Of a stretch of 42,505 bases of DNA, positions 8,396-16,371 are shown one piece after another (positions within the stretch are counted from its first letter, which is position 1; each line of letters starts with the position of its first letter). Both the position numbers and the translations under genes were made by a program. This DNA comes from Fibrobacterota bacterium (GTDB lineage: Bacteria; Fibrobacterota; Fibrobacteria; UBA11236), in assembly GCA_019509785.1 (NCBI GenBank), contig JAEKLQ010000056.1:1-42505 (forward strand), written 5' to 3'. The notes below the pieces were generated by a model that was not told the origin of the DNA, did no database searches, and was given only the letters and a program-made list of their open reading frames with translations.

Positions 8396-8467
8396 CGGTC
8401 CTGGGGGAATCGGACCGCGGCGATGGATGCGGCTGCGTCGGAAGCGGCGTCCCCCGCCATCTTATCG

Positions 8468-8779
8468 TTAACCGCGGTTGGACCACTTCATGAAATAAAG
8501 GGAAAGCGCCACCCCGAGGATGCTGCAAGCGTTGAACTTGAGGCCCAGCCCTAAGCGTAGCTTGACCGTATACAGATCGATGGCCCAGCCGTCGCGGTAG
8601 CCCAGATCGAGCTCGAAGGCTTTCACGAAGAAATTGCGGATCGGGTTATTCATATCGCCGCCGGATAGGACGCCGATCTGGCCGAGCACCACGCCCAGCA
8701 CCTCGCCCAGGATGCCGCCCAGCACCAGGCCCAACAGGATGAAAACAACCAATCGGCCCACGCCGGCATTCCTATTCAT
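8468..8779 (-). CDS. DUF4321-type small membrane protein
   Basis: A 103-residue protein with a first membrane helix at about 8-30 (VGRLVVFILLGLVLGGILGEVLG), a middle stretch naming a strand pair (DLYTVKLRLGLGLKFNACS), and a second hydrophobic helix before a basic end (KWSNRG). This is the pattern of DUF4321, a family of unknown function. AAGGAG lies 9 nt upstream of the ATG at 8779, while the ATG at 8788 abuts it, so 8779 is preferred. It is the last gene of the truA-htrA unit, 18 bp after the protease stop. Confidence 0.78.
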   Translation of the reverse strand: MNRNAGVGRLVVFILLGLVLGGILGEVLGVVLGQIGVLSGGDMNNPIRNFFVKAFELDLGYRDGWAIDLYTVKLRLGLGLKFNACSILGVALSLYFMKWSNRG

Positions 8780-8797
8780 GCTCTCCATCTCCTTCCC

Positions 8798-9919
8798 TCA
8801 GAAGATCTTCGTTTTATGCGGCTTTTCCTCGAGCAGGATCGAGGTTTTCCGCTTCTCGTTCCCGCGCTGGAACTGTATCTCCACCGACTCGCCCACTTGG
8901 AACAATTTGAACACATCCTGGATATCCTGCAAGGTGGCGATGCGCTTGCCGGCCACCTCGTAAATCAGATCGCCTACCTTCAGCCCCGACTTCTCGCCCG
9001 GGGAACCGCGATCGACGCCGGCCACGGTCACGCCCGGGCGGTTCTCGTCGATGTTCGGGTCGGCATAGATGCCGGTGGTGAACTCGCGGATGCGGCCGTA
9101 CTTGATCAGTTCGTCCATCACCAGCTTGGCCTTCTGGATGGGGATGGCGAAGCCCAGGCCGATGGAGCCCTGCGATTGCCCGCCGCCCGTGAAGATGAAG
9201 GTGTTGATGCCGATGACCTTGCCGTCGGCGTTGACCAAGGCGCCTCCCGAGTTGCCGGGATTGATGGACGCATCGGTCTGGATCATGTTGTGGTAATGGA
9301 TGTCGCTGTTGCTGCTGAAGGAACGGTTCACGGCGCTGATGACCCCGACGGTAACGGTTGGCTTGGTGTCCCCGATCAGATAGCCGTACGGATTGCCGAT
9401 GGCTACGACCCATTCACCGATCAGATTGTCCGGTTTTTCCTGCAAGGATGCCACCGGAAGATCGTTGGCCTTGATTTTGACCACGGCCAGATCGTTGGCC
9501 CCGTCGGCACCGACGAGCTTGGCCTGCAACTGCCGACCGTCGGGCAAGGTTACCGTGATGCCTTCCAGCTGGCCGCCCTCTTCCCCTCCTCCGACCACGT
9601 GGCTGTTGGTCAGGATAAACCCCTCTTTGGACACGATGACGCCCGATCCCAGGCTGCTCATCTCCTTGCGGCGGTATTGGGGTCCGAACAGGTCGAAAAA
9701 GGGATCCTGGAAGAACGGATTGCCGTAGGCGACGACGGCGGACCGGCGCACGGTGATGGAGACCACCGAAGGCGCCGCCTTCTCGGTGGCCACCACGATG
9801 GCTGTGCGGCGCGCGTCGGAAGGGTTGCTGCCCTGGGGATTGATGGGGAGCGCGTTGTCGGCGGCCCAAGCGGACAGGGCCAGCAGGCATGCCAGGGTTA
9901 GGGATTTAGACGTAGTCAT
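8798..9919 (-). CDS. HtrA/DegP-type periplasmic serine protease with one PDZ domain
   Basis: A 373-residue protein with a cleavable signal peptide (about 1-20, ending SAWAA) and a trypsin-like domain. The triad is His107 in TNSHVVGG, Asp143 in ANDLAVVKI and Ser224 in NPGNSGGALV. One PDZ domain follows (about 280-370; PGVTVAGVDRGSPGEKSGLKVGDLIYEV), so it is the DegS/HhoB-like single-PDZ layout. Such enzymes degrade or sense misfolded envelope proteins. The start at 9919 gives the signal peptide directly and overlaps truA by 14 bp, indicating coupling. Confidence 0.93.
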   Translation of the reverse strand: MTTSKSLTLACLLALSAWAADNALPINPQGSNPSDARRTAIVVATEKAAPSVVSITVRRSAVVAYGNPFFQDPFFDLFGPQYRRKEMSSLGSGVIVSKEGFILTNSHVVGGGEEGGQLEGITVTLPDGRQLQAKLVGADGANDLAVVKIKANDLPVASLQEKPDNLIGEWVVAIGNPYGYLIGDTKPTVTVGVISAVNRSFSSNSDIHYHNMIQTDASINPGNSGGALVNADGKVIGINTFIFTGGGQSQGSIGLGFAIPIQKAKLVMDELIKYGRIREFTTGIYADPNIDENRPGVTVAGVDRGSPGEKSGLKVGDLIYEVAGKRIATLQDIQDVFKLFQVGESVEIQFQRGNEKRKTSILLEEKPHKTKIF

Positions 9920-10649
9920 AGTCGGCGTAGGCGACCCTTTCCAGGCACAGGCCATGGGCCGGGGCCCAAATACGTTCGCCCCGGAAAGCTCCATCAAGGA
10001 TCAGACGCATGGTTCCTTCGGAAAGGGCGCCGCGTCCTATCTCGAAGGCCGCGCCCACGATGGAGCGTACCATTTTGTGCAGGAACCGGTTCGCTTCCAA
10101 CGTCACCTCAAGGAAAGCCGCATCGGCCGTGGCTTCGGCCCGGAGGACCTCGCACTCGGTCCCTTTCCCGTCGTCCCGGGGCACGCAGAAGTTAGCAAAA
10201 TCGTGCTTGCCGACCACTTCGGAAAGCGCGCCCCGGAAGCGATCGAGATCGATAGAAAAGCCGGGATGCCATGCGAGCGCGCCGAACAATGCGGTGGGAC
10301 GCAAGGCGATGCGGTAGCGGTAGCGTCGCGAGAGCGCCGAATAGCGCGCATGGAAATCCGGCGCGCATATTTCCAAGCCGCGGATATAAACGGCGTCGGC
10401 GGTAAGGGCGTTGACCGAGCGCTGCACGCGGCGGCCGTCGAGCTCGACCTCGCTATCGAAGTGGGCTACTTGCCCGGAGGCATGCACGCCGGCATCGGTG
10501 CGGCCCGCTCCGGTGACGGCGACGGGCGCACGCAAGCAAACGCCGAAGGCGCGCTCCAACTCCCCCTGAACGGTGGGCTGTCCTGGCTGGACCTGCCACC
10601 CGGCGAAAGCGGAGCCGAGATACTCGACGGCGAAGCGATAGCGCGGCAT
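9906..10649 (-). CDS. truA: tRNA pseudouridine(38-40) synthase
   Basis: It isomerises uridines 38-40 in the anticodon arm of many tRNAs. The 247-residue protein has the catalytic Asp52 in GAGRTDAGVHA, the N-terminal YLGSAFAGWQVQP strand, the SRRYRYRI element, and HDFANFC followed by NRFLHKMVRSIVG, all standard for TruA. It is the first gene of a unit with the HtrA-like protease. The 604 bp upstream contain two copies of the structured repeat (A and B), with copy A starting 48 bp from the start codon. Confidence 0.96.
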   Translation of the reverse strand: MPRYRFAVEYLGSAFAGWQVQPGQPTVQGELERAFGVCLRAPVAVTGAGRTDAGVHASGQVAHFDSEVELDGRRVQRSVNALTADAVYIRGLEICAPDFHARYSALSRRYRYRIALRPTALFGALAWHPGFSIDLDRFRGALSEVVGKHDFANFCVPRDDGKGTECEVLRAEATADAAFLEVTLEANRFLHKMVRSIVGAAFEIGRGALSEGTMRLILDGAFRGERIWAPAHGLCLERVAYADYDYV

Positions 10650-10697
10650 GGGCGGGAAAATAGGAAAAGCGGTGAGCCGCTGCCCCGAGGTGGGTCT

Positions 10698-10895
10698 GGG
10701 GCGGGGGTGCGGGGGGCGCGGCTCAGACAGGGCCTTGCGATGGGTTGGATCTTTTCGCAGCGCGCGAGGCTGGTGCGTCCGCGTATAGATGGGCTGGGTC
10801 GCGCATCGTTAACGCGGACTGTCGATGGGCGGGATCGGTCACGCCTCGCGCGCTACGACGGCCCTGATTCGCCGCTCCCCCCGCACCCCCGCCCC
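10698..10895 (+). repeat. Structured intergenic repeat, copy A (candidate ncRNA family)
   Basis: A nested hairpin of 198 nt. The outer stem P0 is a perfect 19 bp (10698-10716 with 10877-10895). P1 is CAGGGCC/GGCCCTG (10728-10734 with 10860-10866), P2 is a perfect 12 bp (10759-10770 with 10843-10854) and P3 is GTCCGCGT/ACGCGGAC (10777-10784 with 10812-10819). The conserved unpaired motifs are GGCTCAGA between P0 and P1, TGGGTT before P2 and ATTCGCCGCT after P1'. P1 differs from the CGAGGC of three other copies at matching positions on both sides, so pairing is kept. TGGGTC also lies just outside P0 (10691-10696). Confidence 0.85.
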
Positions 10896-11057
10896 CGCTC
10901 CGCTGGGCGCGGATCCCCGCTTTCCTTTTGCGCGATGGACCTATGGGGCCGGTCTGGCGTAGGCCTTGTGCCATTGTCGCCCGCGGGTCGATTGCCTTCG
11001 CCGGGTTTTAGCCGCCGAGGCTGGATCGAAGGGGTGGGTCGCGGTGCGGAGGACGGG

Positions 11058-11232
11058 CCGTGCCGGTGCGGGGGGCGGCGAATCGAGGCGGAGCGAGGAG
11101 CGGGAATGGGGATCGATACCAGGGAGTCGAAAGCCCGCGCTCTTCAAATGCGCGGGCGCCCCCATTCCCGCTCCTCGCAACGACCCACTGCGGTAATTAG
11201 CCTCGTCTGCGCCGCACCCCGCACCGGCACGG
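11058..11232 (-). repeat. Structured intergenic repeat, copy B (candidate ncRNA family)
   Basis: Minus-strand orientation. P0 is a perfect 16 bp (11058-11073 with 11217-11232), P1 is CGAGGC/GCCTCG (11200-11205 with 11084-11089), P2 is a perfect 19 bp (11160-11178 with 11093-11111), and the apical P3 is 8 bp (11150-11157 with 11133-11140) with a 9-nt loop ATTTGAAGA. Read on the minus strand, GCGGCGCAGA precedes P1, TGGGTCG (11181-11187) precedes P2 and ATTCGCCGCC follows P1'. It begins 21 bp after the stop of the FliK-like gene, in the sense direction. Its apex is identical to that of copy E. Confidence 0.85.
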
Positions 11233-11253
11233 ACCGGGACCCACAAAGCAGAC

Positions 11254-13314
11254 TCACCCCTTCAGATCAAGCAATCCCGAAGGCCGCACGCTTCCAGGCG
11301 AAGACAAAGCCGGCGCGTCTGCGGGAAGCATTTCGTAGCTCCACGAGGAGACCTTGAAGTCGAGCAGGGCCAGGGATTTCTCGAGCTCGGGCAGGGAGCG
11401 CGTGAGGAGGTCGCGGACGTCGGTGAATTGATTCTTGAAATCCAGGCGCGCGCCTTGGGGTTCCCAGGAAACCCCCACGTTCACGCGGCCCATATGCTTG
11501 GCCTGGGTCTCCACCTTCACTTGCAACGGCCCTTTGGGGCCCTTGCGGCCTCGCCCGTCCTTGCCGCCGTCATCGCGGCGCCAGGTCACTTGCAAGTTAC
11601 GCCATTCCTGGCCCTGGTAATAGAAGAACTGCGTAGGCTGGCCTTCCGGGATGGGAGCCTCTTGCGGCAGCGACGAGGCGACCGCTTGGAGCAGGAATTT
11701 GGCGACCTCGTGTTCCTTGCCGGTCGTCGTCGCGGGGTCCTTGGCCAGGGACAGCAAATCCGCGGACCGGAAGGCTTCGGGCAAAAGCTTGCGAAGCCAA
11801 GCGACGGAGGCTTCCGGGCTTTCGCCCGCTTCCTTGGCCGCGGCCAGGAGAGTGCCGACGGTCTCCGAGGCGGCGGCAGGATCCGTCCCCGCGCGGAGTC
11901 GCAGGAGGGTTTCGGGACGAAGCAACGCGCTTTCTTCGTTCGGCTTCACGTCCTTCATCAGCTTAAGGAAGGCGCGGGGATCCCTCACGGCATCGCCCCA
12001 AGCCTTGGCTTGCCCGACCGGATCTTGCTTATCGCGGGGAAAGGAAACGAAAAGCTTGAGGAGATCATCCATCTGTTCTTGCTTGGGAATGGCGGCCGGT
12101 TGCCCGGGCGCGGGGGAAGCCAGCAACCCGCTCTGCGACAATACCGCGCCGAAATCCTGCACCAGTTTGCCGTAGTAGGGCTCCTGCTTGAATTCCTGCA
12201 AGTACCGCGAGGCCAGCAGCATCCCTTGGCGCATCCCGGGATCGGCGGCCTTCAAGGCATCGCGCAAACCGGCAGGTAAAGTTTGCGCCGGATCCGAAAA
12301 GCGCACCTGCAAGCGGCCAGCCTGCCGTTCCAGGGTGAAGTCGGAGAATTCGCCCGGCTCCAGCGCTTGCGGCGAGAATGCCTCCAAGGTATTCCCGCCC
12401 ATGTCCAGGGCGTAACGGAACATCGGTTGACGAACGCCCGGAGCTCCGGTCGGGGCGGCTGTTCCGGCTGCGGGCAGGCCGGATGCTGCGGTTCCGGGCG
12501 TTCCGGCCGCACGCGGCGATCCAGACGATCCAGGGGAAGCGTAACTTCCGCGATCCGCGGCGAGGAGGATGCCATCGGCGGGCCGGCGCTCGGCGATGCG
12601 TCCGAACCAAGGCGCATGGCCCTCCCCGGCTTCGGCGGGCAAGAACGCGTCGGTCTTCCGGGCCGCAGGCGCTTGGGCCGGGGCCGACTCGTCTCCGGCA
12701 GGTCGGGTCAGGGGACGGAGCAATTCGGACATGGCCGTCTTGGAGGCGGGATCTCCCGGCGAAGCCTCGAGGGAGTCGAGCAAGGCCGAGGCCATTTCGG
12801 GATCAATCCCCGCCAGCGATTGGGCCAGGAATTCCTTGCCGCCTTCCTGGTCCATGGCTTGCAGCATCAGTTGGGGGAGGGTGAGGCCGGCAAATGCGCT
12901 GGGGGCGGGCGCCGCAGGGGTTCCGCCCGGAGCCGTGGGCCGGTTCCTGCCGCCCATCCAATTCACCAACTGCGCTTCGAAGGCCCGCAGATCCTTCAGG
13001 GCATCCAGGTTGCGGGGTAACGTGTAGCTTACCCCCTCCAAATCCCCCTGCCCTGCGGCCGCCGCTTGGCCCTTCGCGATCACCACCTCGCCGTTGCCGG
13101 GAAAGGACAGACGGACCTTGTCCCCCACCTGGAAATCCCCATCGGCCTTCAAACGCATGCGGCCCTGGGGGTATTGGATCTCGACGGTCTGGGCGCCCTC
13201 CTCACGCTTAACCCCCACCACGGTTCCCGCGAAAACCGGAGTTCCACCGGATCCACGATCCGAACCGGAAGGGCCTTTGAGCGGGGATGATAAGGATGCG
13301 CCGGAAGTATCCAT
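11254..13314 (-). CDS. FliK / flagellar hook-length-control-like protein
   Basis: A 686-residue soluble protein. After a short start comes a small beta domain (about 28-82, GTVVGVKREEGAQTVEIQYP onward). A long Ala/Pro/Gly-rich, probably disordered middle follows, with some helical segments. The last 120 residues (YYQGQEWRNLQVTW, LQVKVETQAKHMGRVNVGVSW, LLTRSLPELEKSLALLDF) match the C-terminal domain of FliK-type hook-length proteins. Start at 13314 chosen because the sequence upstream is repeat DNA. No other flagellar structural gene is visible, so a role outside flagella (for example a FliK-fold protein repurposed in the envelope) is possible. Confidence 0.72.
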   Translation of the reverse strand: MDTSGASLSSPLKGPSGSDRGSGGTPVFAGTVVGVKREEGAQTVEIQYPQGRMRLKADGDFQVGDKVRLSFPGNGEVVIAKGQAAAAGQGDLEGVSYTLPRNLDALKDLRAFEAQLVNWMGGRNRPTAPGGTPAAPAPSAFAGLTLPQLMLQAMDQEGGKEFLAQSLAGIDPEMASALLDSLEASPGDPASKTAMSELLRPLTRPAGDESAPAQAPAARKTDAFLPAEAGEGHAPWFGRIAERRPADGILLAADRGSYASPGSSGSPRAAGTPGTAASGLPAAGTAAPTGAPGVRQPMFRYALDMGGNTLEAFSPQALEPGEFSDFTLERQAGRLQVRFSDPAQTLPAGLRDALKAADPGMRQGMLLASRYLQEFKQEPYYGKLVQDFGAVLSQSGLLASPAPGQPAAIPKQEQMDDLLKLFVSFPRDKQDPVGQAKAWGDAVRDPRAFLKLMKDVKPNEESALLRPETLLRLRAGTDPAAASETVGTLLAAAKEAGESPEASVAWLRKLLPEAFRSADLLSLAKDPATTTGKEHEVAKFLLQAVASSLPQEAPIPEGQPTQFFYYQGQEWRNLQVTWRRDDGGKDGRGRKGPKGPLQVKVETQAKHMGRVNVGVSWEPQGARLDFKNQFTDVRDLLTRSLPELEKSLALLDFKVSSWSYEMLPADAPALSSPGSVRPSGLLDLKG

Positions 13315-13428
13315 AAGGGGGCATTGTATTATACGGTTGCGTGAGGGCAAACCTTGAACGCGCGACGAAGCCGTTACGGGGAGGGTTTGGGTTCTTTGGG
13401 GCGATGCGAAGATTGGGGTCGGTGCGTC

Positions 13429-13615
13429 GGGGTGGGCGGGCGCCTGGCTCAGACGAGGCCTGGTGTTGCGTTGGGTCGCCCGGCACCCCGTGCCGCGCAA
13501 CGGTCGCGAATCCAGGGACTGGTCTTAAAGCGGAATCGCGACCTATCGATGGTGGGATCCGAATGCGCGGCACGGGATGCCGACGGCCTCGATTCGCCAG
13601 TCGCCCGCCCACCCC
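13429..13615 (+). repeat. Structured intergenic repeat, copy C (candidate ncRNA family)
   Basis: P0 is a perfect 14 bp (13429-13442 with 13602-13615), P1 is CGAGGCC/GGCCTCG (13454-13460 with 13585-13591), P2 is a perfect 13 bp (13487-13499 with 13564-13576), and P3 is GGTCGCGA/TCGCGACC (13502-13509 with 13536-13543). Conserved motifs are GGCTCAGA, TGGGTCG (13472-13478) and ATTCGCCAGT. The element sits inside a second, weaker set of stems: 13378-13384 with 13653-13659 and 13400-13406 with 13623-13629. These come with their own TTTGGGTTC and ATTCGCCGCC (13638-13647), as if one copy had inserted in the apex of another. Confidence 0.85.
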
Positions 13616-13900
13616 ACCGCCCCGTCGCCACCCTCGGATTCGCCGCCCACGACCTCCCCCCTCGCGCCCTCTTGATCGCGGCGGGTGCGGAATGAGCGGC
13701 GTCGGAAAACGCGGCCCTCACCCAACGATTGACCTTTTTTCCAAGATCCGCGACCGAACATTGTTCCAAAGGCGAACCTTGCCGGGGGTAAGCTTTCCCG
13801 ATTTAGCCGAGCCTCGCCTCGACAGCCAAGCGTTACCGCATGCGCCAAACCCCGTCGCAGAAACCCTTCTCACCCCCCCGGTTCGCAAGAGCAGCGTGGA

Positions 13901-14109
13901 TCCCGCGCCGGGCGGGTGTGCGCGGGGCGGCCAGTCAACGCGGGCAGCCGGGCTTCCCGGCGCATCGCAACCTTAAGCAGACTGCCTGCGACGATAGCGT
14001 ATTTGAAGCGGAGTTTTCGCGGGCGCGCGCCAGGAAGCCCGGCTGATCGACCCATCCCGTCCACTAGCGTTGTCCGCCGCCGCACCGCGCACACCTGCCC
14101 GGAGCGGGA
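13901..14109 (-). repeat. Structured intergenic repeat, copy D (candidate ncRNA family)
   Basis: Minus-strand orientation. P0 spans 25 positions (13901-13925 with 14085-14109) with one mismatch and one wobble-compatible change. P1 is CAACGC/GCGTTG (13936-13941 with 14067-14072), different from the CGAGGC of other copies but fully paired. P2 is a perfect 13 bp (13945-13957 with 14033-14045). An apical stem TCGCA/TGCGA lies at 13965-13969 with 13987-13991. Read on the minus strand, GCGGCGGA precedes P1, TGGGTCG (14048-14054) precedes P2 and ACTGGCCGCC follows P1'. It begins 10 bp after the stop of the next gene. Confidence 0.82.
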
Positions 14110-14119
14110 CCCCTGCTGA

Positions 14120-15094
14120 TCAGCCCTTCTCGCGCCGCATCCGGATAATCACTTCCACCTGATCCTGCGAAATCCGCAGGCGGCGGGATATTTCCGAGGA
14201 GGTCATCCCCTTGCGCGCCAGCTTCAGCACTTCGTCCTTGCGCCGCTCCACCCGTTCCACCTCGGTGGTGGGCGGCATCACGCCCAGGGTAGCGTCCGTG
14301 TTACCTGAGGCGTCCTCGTCTTCCATGGACAATCCGCCCGGCGGAGGCGTATCGGGAGATTCTCCCCAGCCCGGCCCTACTTGGAACAAGTGGGTCTCGC
14401 GTCCGTCGCCTTGGGCGGGCGGATGCTCCTTGGGGATCAAAGGCAGGGCCTGGGTTTCCGGTTCCTTCGAGCGAAAGCCGGCGCCCTTGCTGGGCGTTCC
14501 GGGGAGCGGGAGCAGATCGGTCGGGGGCGGCTCGGCCATCGGTCCCGGATCCGGTCGGGATATCCGCGCCACCTTTTTCACGGCGTCCTGGAATTCGGAA
14601 AGAGCGCGCGCATGGGCTTCGGAGGGGGCCGGCGCCGGGCGAGGGGATTTACCGGCCCGTGCGCGGGGCGCTCGACAACGGTTGCGCCCGCTCAGGAAAC
14701 CAGCCAAGCCGCAAAGGAGGATCGCCGCCGCCGCCCCGGGCCCGTCCCAGTAACGCAGGGAATACGTCCAACTCAGGAACCCGGGTCCGCTGGGCTGCGC
14801 GTGGATGCGGGCCATCTCGCCGACGCGCGTGCGCCAGGCTTTATAGTCCCGCCAGACGCGCGCCTGCTCGGCGCGCAAGGAATCGGCTTCGGGTCCCTGG
14901 AGCGCGATGCGGGCGTCCGCCTGATTCAGCCATTCCTGGTAGGTATCCAGGCGGGAGCGGGCCTCGGCCAGGGCGGGGTCGGCGGAGAAATAAAGCACCT
15001 GCCGCAGCGGCGATGCATACAATCCCGCCAAGACGGCCAGACCTAAGCCTAAGCCGGCCAGCGCACCTAGGAAGATGGGCTTGACGCTCTGCAT
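14120..15094 (-). CDS. Membrane protein with C-terminal SwrB/DUF2802-like helix-turn-helix
   Basis: A 324-residue protein. An N-terminal membrane helix (about 6-28, IFLGALAGLGLGLAVLAGLY), a periplasmic-type helical stretch, and a second membrane helix near 122-142 (GAAAAILLCGLAGFLSG) are followed by a long Pro-rich acidic linker. The last 40 residues (RRKDEVLKLARKGMTSSEISRRLRISQDQVEVIIRMRRE) form a helix-turn-helix like the tail of SwrB/DUF6115 and DUF2802 proteins, which in other bacteria sit in flagellar operons. The start at 15094 places the membrane helix at the N-terminus. Its neighbour is the FliK-like gene. DNA binding is possible but unproven. Confidence 0.68.
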   Translation of the reverse strand: MQSVKPIFLGALAGLGLGLAVLAGLYASPLRQVLYFSADPALAEARSRLDTYQEWLNQADARIALQGPEADSLRAEQARVWRDYKAWRTRVGEMARIHAQPSGPGFLSWTYSLRYWDGPGAAAAILLCGLAGFLSGRNRCRAPRARAGKSPRPAPAPSEAHARALSEFQDAVKKVARISRPDPGPMAEPPPTDLLPLPGTPSKGAGFRSKEPETQALPLIPKEHPPAQGDGRETHLFQVGPGWGESPDTPPPGGLSMEDEDASGNTDATLGVMPPTTEVERVERRKDEVLKLARKGMTSSEISRRLRISQDQVEVIIRMRREKG

Positions 15095-15180
15095 ACGGGA
15101 TCGGGCTAATACTAACAATAATCCCCTCCCCGGCTCCAGCTTGCACATTCCCCCGGCCAGGGCTATCTTCAGGGCCATCC

Positions 15181-15807
15181 ATGGCCAAAATCGTCATCCG
15201 CTTCCAGAATCAGATCCTGGGCGAGACCCATTTGCGGCCGGGATTCAACACCATCGGCCGCCTGCCCGCCCACCCCATCTGCATCGAGAACCTGGGCATT
15301 TCCCGCAACCATGCCTTCATCCTGGGCGACATCGACGGGAAAATCTTCATCCTTGAGGATCTGCGCAGCCTCAACGGCACCTATCTCAACAAGAAGCGCG
15401 TCCACAAATGCATGCTGAAAGCCAACGACGTCATAACCATCGGTCAGCACGCGCTGGAATTCGTCGTCGAGGCGCAAAAGACGCAAGAACCGCCCATGGC
15501 CTATGCCGAATCCAAGTCGCCGGAACCCTGGCTCGAAGCCGCAGGGACGGAGGATGCCATCCCCTTGGTCAAGGAGACCACCTACTTCGGCAACAGCAGC
15601 AGCGATGACATCCATATCCCCGGCCTGATGATCGGAAAGCAATTCGCGAGCATCGATCGCAAGGGTACGGTCTGGGTCATCAACCTTTTGGTGAAACGCT
15701 TTTCCCACATCAAGGTGAACGGCGAAGAGGTGACCTCGGCGCGCCTCAAGGACGGGGACGCCATCGAGGTGGGTGGCGTCACCTTCACTTTCCGCCTGCC
15801 AGCTTAG
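15181..15807 (+). CDS. Double FHA-domain protein
   Basis: A 208-residue cytoplasmic protein. The first FHA domain (about 3-96) has the phosphothreonine-binding set: Gly26-Arg27 in IGRLPAHP, Ser41-Arg42-x-His44 in ISRNHAF, and Asn65-Gly66 in SLNGTYLN. The second half (about 125-208) has the same strand order (TYFGNSSSDDIHIPG, then HIKVNGEEV, LKDGDAIEVGGVTFTF) but lacks the Arg and Ser-x-x-His residues. It is probably a degenerate FHA fold that does not bind phosphothreonine. FHA proteins read Ser/Thr kinase signals; no kinase is nearby. It is divergent from the membrane helix-turn-helix gene, with 86 bp between. Confidence 0.92.
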   Translation: MAKIVIRFQNQILGETHLRPGFNTIGRLPAHPICIENLGISRNHAFILGDIDGKIFILEDLRSLNGTYLNKKRVHKCMLKANDVITIGQHALEFVVEAQKTQEPPMAYAESKSPEPWLEAAGTEDAIPLVKETTYFGNSSSDDIHIPGLMIGKQFASIDRKGTVWVINLLVKRFSHIKVNGEEVTSARLKDGDAIEVGGVTFTFRLPA

Positions 15808-15835
15808 CTGGCCGCCGGCATAGCCGGCCGCACGC

Positions 15836-16324
15836 CTAAGCCTCCGCGCGCATCGCGGTCGCGCAGGCGAAAGCCTGGATCCCCAAGCCCTTCCCGAAAT
15901 CGGTAAGCCCTTCCCCGGAAGTCGCCGTGATCCCCACGTCCTCCGCGGCCAGCCCCAGCAAATCGGCCACCTTGGCCGTCATGGACGCCAGCACGGGCAG
16001 GATCTTGGGCCTACGACACTCCAAGGTTACGGAAACATGCGTGAGACGGTAGGCGATGCTCGCGAGATCCTCCAGGGCGCGCTCCAGGTAAACGGCGCTA
16101 TCGGTAATCCCCGCCCGGCACAGCTTGTCCGCCACCGGTCCCAGAATGGGCTTTCCGGTGATCCCCGAGATGGCGTTGGTGATCGCGTGCAGCACCACGT
16201 CCGAATCGCTATTGCCTTCCAGCGCGAAATCCTCGCTGAGGATCACGCCGCCCAACACCAGGGCCTTGCCCGCGGCGGGTTCTTGGATGCGATGGCTGTC
16301 CTGCCCGATGCCGACCTTGAACAT
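15836..16324 (-). CDS. ispF: 2-C-methyl-D-erythritol 2,4-cyclodiphosphate synthase
   Basis: It closes the cyclic diphosphate ring in the MEP isoprenoid pathway. The 162-residue protein has the zinc-site residues Asp9 and His11 in GIGQDSHR and His46 in NSDSDVVLHAI, and the end motif ATSGEGLTDFGKG with the usual trimer-interface tail. It follows ispD on the same strand with 47 bp between, the classic ispD-ispF order as two separate genes. It is convergent with the FHA gene (28 bp apart). Confidence 0.96.
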   Translation of the reverse strand: MFKVGIGQDSHRIQEPAAGKALVLGGVILSEDFALEGNSDSDVVLHAITNAISGITGKPILGPVADKLCRAGITDSAVYLERALEDLASIAYRLTHVSVTLECRRPKILPVLASMTAKVADLLGLAAEDVGITATSGEGLTDFGKGLGIQAFACATAMRAEA

Positions 16325-16371
16325 GCGTTTCCCCGATCTCCCCGGCTATCCCTGCCCGCTCAGCCGCCGCA

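Noticed and set aside
8395-8418. GCGGTCC/GGACCGC hairpin after the RibD/DHFR-like gene as a terminator
   Set aside because: It is a 7-bp stem with a 10-nt loop and no T-run; it may slow transcription but cannot be called.
9753-11357. A 534-codon open frame on the plus strand crossing htrA, truA and repeats A and B
   Set aside because: It is antisense to two clear genes and continues through palindromic repeat DNA; it shows no family pattern and arises from high GC content.
10698-14109. Repeats A-D as integron attC sites or intrinsic terminators
   Set aside because: They lack the GTTRRRY/RYYYAAC core boxes and cassette genes of integrons, and no T-run follows the stems as a terminator requires.
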